Part shown: positions 21,381 through 23,053 of the stretch, one piece after another
Numbering within the stretch: the stretch's first letter is position 1
Layout of the letters: each line of letters begins with the position of its first letter
From: a virus
IMG/VR virus record: IMGVR_UViG_3300049827_000058
Span: 1-23,053 of that record
Direction: 5' to 3' (one strand)
DNA length: 23,053 nt
The notes under the pieces: generated by a model
Database searches by the model: none
The model's input: only the letters and a program-made list of their open reading frames with translations
Told to the model about the DNA's origin: nothing
Program-made: the position numbers and the translations under genes

Positions 21381-21408
21381 TAAACATTTCGTTTATTTGC
21401 GTTATACT
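21381..21408 (+). promoter_or_regulatory. Rightward operator-promoter of the recombination module
   Basis: The palindrome TAAAC-ATTTC-GTTTA occupies 21381-21395; its first six bases can act as -35 (4 of 6), followed by a 16-base spacer and TATACT at 21403-21408. The downstream bases TACGTCAGCCCA repeat those of the leftward promoter at 17.4 kb. A repressor bound at the palindrome would block polymerase. Confidence 0.7.
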
Positions 21409-21415
21409 TACGTCA

Positions 21416-21445
21416 GCCCACAACAAATCGTAAGTGGGTCTTTTT
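21416..21445 (+). promoter_or_regulatory. Leader hairpin before the first rightward gene
   Basis: CCCAC (21417-21421) pairs with GTGGG (21434-21438) and is followed by TC and five T residues, directly before the ribosome site AAGGA (21446-21450). It could be an attenuator or an antitermination site. The leftward twin also has GCCC and GGGT in the matching places. Confidence 0.4.
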
Positions 21446-21457
21446 AAGGAAAACAAG

Positions 21458-21547
21458 ATGAACTTCGAGAAAATCATGGATTACGTTACAGCAATATCAA
21501 TCGGTGTTGGCATGGCAGTTTTACTGGTTGCATGGTGGTCAGCATGA
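21458..21547 (+). CDS. 29-aa single-pass membrane peptide
   Basis: ATG 21458 follows AAGGA by seven bases; TGA 21547. The peptide MNFEKIMDYVTAISIGVGMA continues VLLVAWWSA, so residues 10-28 form one hydrophobic segment of membrane length. It is the first gene after the rightward promoter and is coupled (ATGA) to the next. Small membrane peptides are frequent in early phage regions; no function can be assigned, and it is too short and oddly placed to call a holin. Confidence 0.6.
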   Translation: MNFEKIMDYVTAISIGVGMAVLLVAWWSA

Positions 21548-21699
21548 ACACAAGATTCTTAGTCCACGTTCGTAAGATATTTGCCAGCTACGATGCCCCT
21601 CCAGAGGTCATTAGAGGCTACCAAAAGCAATGGGTGAAGTCAGTACGCCAGTTAGGTGATAAATGGCTTGTAGCTAAACAGGTGCAGAGAATCCAATGA
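21544..21699 (+). CDS. 51-aa conserved phage protein
   Basis: ATG 21544 overlaps the TGA of the membrane peptide; TGA 21699 overlaps the next ATG. The sequence MNTRFLVHVRKIFASYDAPP, then QKQWVKSVRQLGDKWLVAK resembles a small family in beta-proteobacterial phages (FxVRkLFA...WvkSVRqLGdKWLLA). It is basic and probably helical; its function is unknown. Confidence 0.68.
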   Translation: MNTRFLVHVRKIFASYDAPPEVIRGYQKQWVKSVRQLGDKWLVAKQVQRIQ

Positions 21700-21881
21700 C
21701 AAGACAAGACGCAATCAAAGACTTATCGCATGGTGAGTACTGTTGCTACTGTACTGAACAAAAGACCTACGGCTCTTGCTGTGGAGAAAACCACTTCGTA
21801 CCTTTTGAGGATTTATACGAGGAAGACAAAGAAGCAATGATCGAAGAATATTTAAGTCAAGGAAATGAAGATGTCAATTGA
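21696..21881 (+). CDS. Cys-rich small protein
   Basis: 61 aa. The segment GEYCCYCTEQKTYGSCCGEN has five Cys residues and is followed by HFVPFEDLYEEDKEAMIEEY, giving a likely small metal-binding knot and an acidic tail. Similar proteins with a CCGENHFV core occur in other phages, with no known function to my knowledge. It lies between the 51-aa gene and the annealase, overlapping both. Confidence 0.7.
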   Translation: MTRQDAIKDLSHGEYCCYCTEQKTYGSCCGENHFVPFEDLYEEDKEAMIEEYLSQGNEDVN

Positions 21882-22536
21882 AGCACTACTCAAGACGAAT
21901 GTTAATGAACACACAGAAAAGAAAGCTAACCTAACCTACCTGTCATGGGCTTGGGCATGGGCAGAGGCTCTCAAAGCAGACCCTAAAGCTACCTTCAAGG
22001 TAGAGATGTTTGATGGCAAGTGCTACATGGAGATTAACGGCACAGCAATGGTCTGGGTGACAGTTACCATGTTTGACAAGCCTATGACCTGCCAGTTGCC
22101 AGTTATGGACTCAAGTAACAAAGCAATCCCTCTTAAAGGCTATACAGCAGTCTCTAAGTACGGCAAAGAGTATCGGGTTGAGTGTGATGCGTTTGCGGTT
22201 AATACAGCCATTATGCGCTGCATGACTAAAGCACTTGGCTTGCATGGTCTTGGTTTGTACATCTATGCTGGTCAAGACTTGCCAGATGAAGATGCGCCAC
22301 CAGAAAAGGTCATCATCACACCTACTCAGGGTGCAATGGACAACATCCCAGAGGATGAACAGATTTATCTCAAAGAGTTAGCAATGGACTTAATTGCTCT
22401 CTGTGATAAAGAAGAACCTAAGACAGCTTGGGTGAAGTTGGAAGCAGAGAACCTAGATGCTGAACAAAAAATAGCATTGTGGACTCTGCTGCCTAGTAAA
22501 GTAAGAAGTTCCTTGAAAAAGGCTAAGGAGTTATAA
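21871..22536 (+). CDS. Sak/DUF1071-type single-strand annealing protein
   Basis: 221 aa from ATG 21871, which has AAGGA seven bases upstream; ATG 21865 is possible but too close to it. The pattern NVNEHTEKKANLTYLSWAWA, then CQLPVMDSSNKAI, CDAFAVNTAIMRCMTKALGL and LGLYIYAGQDLP is that of DUF1071, the Sak group of phage annealases. It would anneal homologous single strands in recombination, together with an SSB. The C-terminal 70 residues are a separate acidic/helical part. The first residues overlap the preceding gene by 11 bases. Confidence 0.9.
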   Translation: MSIEALLKTNVNEHTEKKANLTYLSWAWAWAEALKADPKATFKVEMFDGKCYMEINGTAMVWVTVTMFDKPMTCQLPVMDSSNKAIPLKGYTAVSKYGKEYRVECDAFAVNTAIMRCMTKALGLHGLGLYIYAGQDLPDEDAPPEKVIITPTQGAMDNIPEDEQIYLKELAMDLIALCDKEEPKTAWVKLEAENLDAEQKIALWTLLPSKVRSSLKKAKEL

Positions 22537-22716
22537 ATGGAGAGAGTATTTCATGCCCCAGAAGGATATAAAAGGCTCACGATTAACTTGCGTGAGGATA
22601 TTCATAAACAAATAAAACTAATTGCTGTGCAAGAGGAATCTACTGTTACAGACATTATTTCAAAGTTTCTTGAAAAAGAAATTGCATACAAAGAAAAGAA
22701 AGCAAAGGAAATTTAA
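22537..22716 (+). CDS. Ribbon-helix-helix (Arc/CopG-like) protein
   Basis: 59 aa, ATG directly after the annealase TAA, with AAGGAG six bases before. Residues 12-48 (KRLTINLREDIHKQIKLIAV, then EESTVTDIISKFLEKEI) give a beta strand and two helices, as in RHH repressors. The strand residues RLTIN would contact DNA. A lysine-rich tail follows. It may regulate the recombination module or another promoter. Confidence 0.75.
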   Translation: MERVFHAPEGYKRLTINLREDIHKQIKLIAVQEESTVTDIISKFLEKEIAYKEKKAKEI

Positions 22717-22965
22717 ATGGAATACGACAACAACAATCGAGGCTCGCTCTTTAAGAACGACCGCAAAGACGATGCTAAATTTCCTGATTACAAAGGAAGC
22801 ATTAACGTAGATGGAACTGACTACTGGCTATCTGCTTGGATTAAAGTCAGCAAGGATGGAAACAAGTTTATGTCTCTGTCTGTTAAAAATAAGAACGCAG
22901 ACGCTTCTCTGCAACCTAAGAAAAAGGTTAAGCAAGAAGAATTTGACGATTCAATGCCTTTCTAG
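22717..22965 (+). CDS. Small protein with SSB-like C-terminal tip
   Basis: 82 aa, ATG directly after the RHH stop, with AAGGA upstream. The body (RGSLFKNDRKDDAKFPDYKG, then VDGTDYWLSAWIKVSKDGNK and FMSLSVKNK) looks like a small beta-barrel with aromatic residues. A Lys-rich linker then leads to the acidic tail EEFDDSMPF, which closely resembles the SSB interaction tip (DFDDDIPF). It may bind ssDNA, or mimic SSB to recruit SSB-binding host or phage proteins. The pairing with the annealase fits. Confidence 0.7.
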   Translation: MEYDNNNRGSLFKNDRKDDAKFPDYKGSINVDGTDYWLSAWIKVSKDGNKFMSLSVKNKNADASLQPKKKVKQEEFDDSMPF

Positions 22966-22972
22966 GAAATAT

Positions 22973-23053
22973 ATGATTAAAGTAGATGACCCTTGGATGC
23001 ACAGATCAAAACACATGAGTTGCATAACTTGTATGTGGTTTGTGGCAAAAGCT
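22973..23053 (+). CDS. Partial Cys-containing phage protein (3' end cut by window)
   Basis: ATG 22973 after AGGAAATAT; 27 codons are present. The start MIKVDDPWMHRSKHMSCITC followed by MWFVAKA matches a small phage family that has an N-terminal CxTCMWF motif and later Cys residues, probably a zinc site. The rest lies outside the window. Confidence 0.6.
   Translation, partial: MIKVDDPWMHRSKHMSCITCMWFVAKA

Noticed and set aside
21328-21477. Extension of the repressor frame to 112 aa
   Set aside because: The extra codons cover promoters and operators and encode no domain; the 62-aa form starting at 21327 begins just before the HTH.
21458-21547. Holin
   Set aside because: A single hydrophobic segment of 29 aa in an early, divergently transcribed module with no lysis gene nearby is not enough.

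Overview
The window is a fragment of a tailed double-stranded DNA phage, most likely a short-tailed (podovirus-like) virus. Its head genes follow the P22/SU10 pattern: small and large terminase, a P22-type portal of about 711 aa, a scaffold, an SU10-type (DUF5309) major capsid protein, an SU10-type adaptor, and a beta-propeller tail hub. Gene content and family resemblance (NinB, RusA, Sak-type annealase, Ref-like nuclease, DUF6321 and DUF6496 proteins, a replication protein with the WFRLYSEF start) suggest a freshwater betaproteobacterial (Burkholderiales-like) host. That host call is an inference from families, not something the sequence proves. No integrase, tRNA, rRNA, holin or endolysin is visible, and both ends cut through genes.

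Layout, all on the minus strand from right to left until about 21.33 kb. (a) 21327-17508: a Cro/CI-like repressor, a zinc-finger protein, a winged-helix protein, a replication protein with its own strong promoter, an orphan DNA methyltransferase, two small proteins, RusA and NinB. (b) 17473-15535: a unit with a clear promoter at its head and a Rho-independent terminator at its tail, holding small conserved proteins and a Ref-like HNH nuclease. (c) 15501-12880: a Cys-rich protein, four tiny overlapping mostly basic proteins and a 479-aa protein with an ADP-ribosyltransferase (polyvalent-type) fold. (d) 12775-4843: HNH endonuclease, TerS, TerL, a nested 55-aa coiled-coil protein, portal, a Gly/Ala-rich internal protein, a small protein, scaffold and major capsid protein, closed by a strand-specific terminator. 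(e) 4762-1: adaptor and tail genes, including a protein built almost wholly of two exact-period repeats, a C1q-like jelly-roll protein and a partial proline-rich protein.

From 21458 to the right edge the plus strand carries a recombination module: two tiny proteins, a Cys-rich protein, a Sak/DUF1071 annealase, a ribbon-helix-helix protein, a small protein with an SSB-like acidic tail, and a truncated Cys-containing protein. Genes are packed tightly, with many ATGA or TAATG overlaps that imply translational coupling. At least ten genes are shorter than 60 codons.

The most striking regulatory feature is a lambda-like switch. A 15-bp palindrome (TAAAC-N5-GTTTA) overlaps the -35 box of a rightward promoter at 21.4 kb, and again the -35 box of a leftward promoter 4 kb away at 17.46 kb. 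The two promoters also share the bases downstream of -10 and a leader hairpin. A degenerate copy overlaps the promoter of the repressor-like gene, whose message is predicted to be leaderless. The other notable item is the putative ADP-ribosyltransferase in the structural region.
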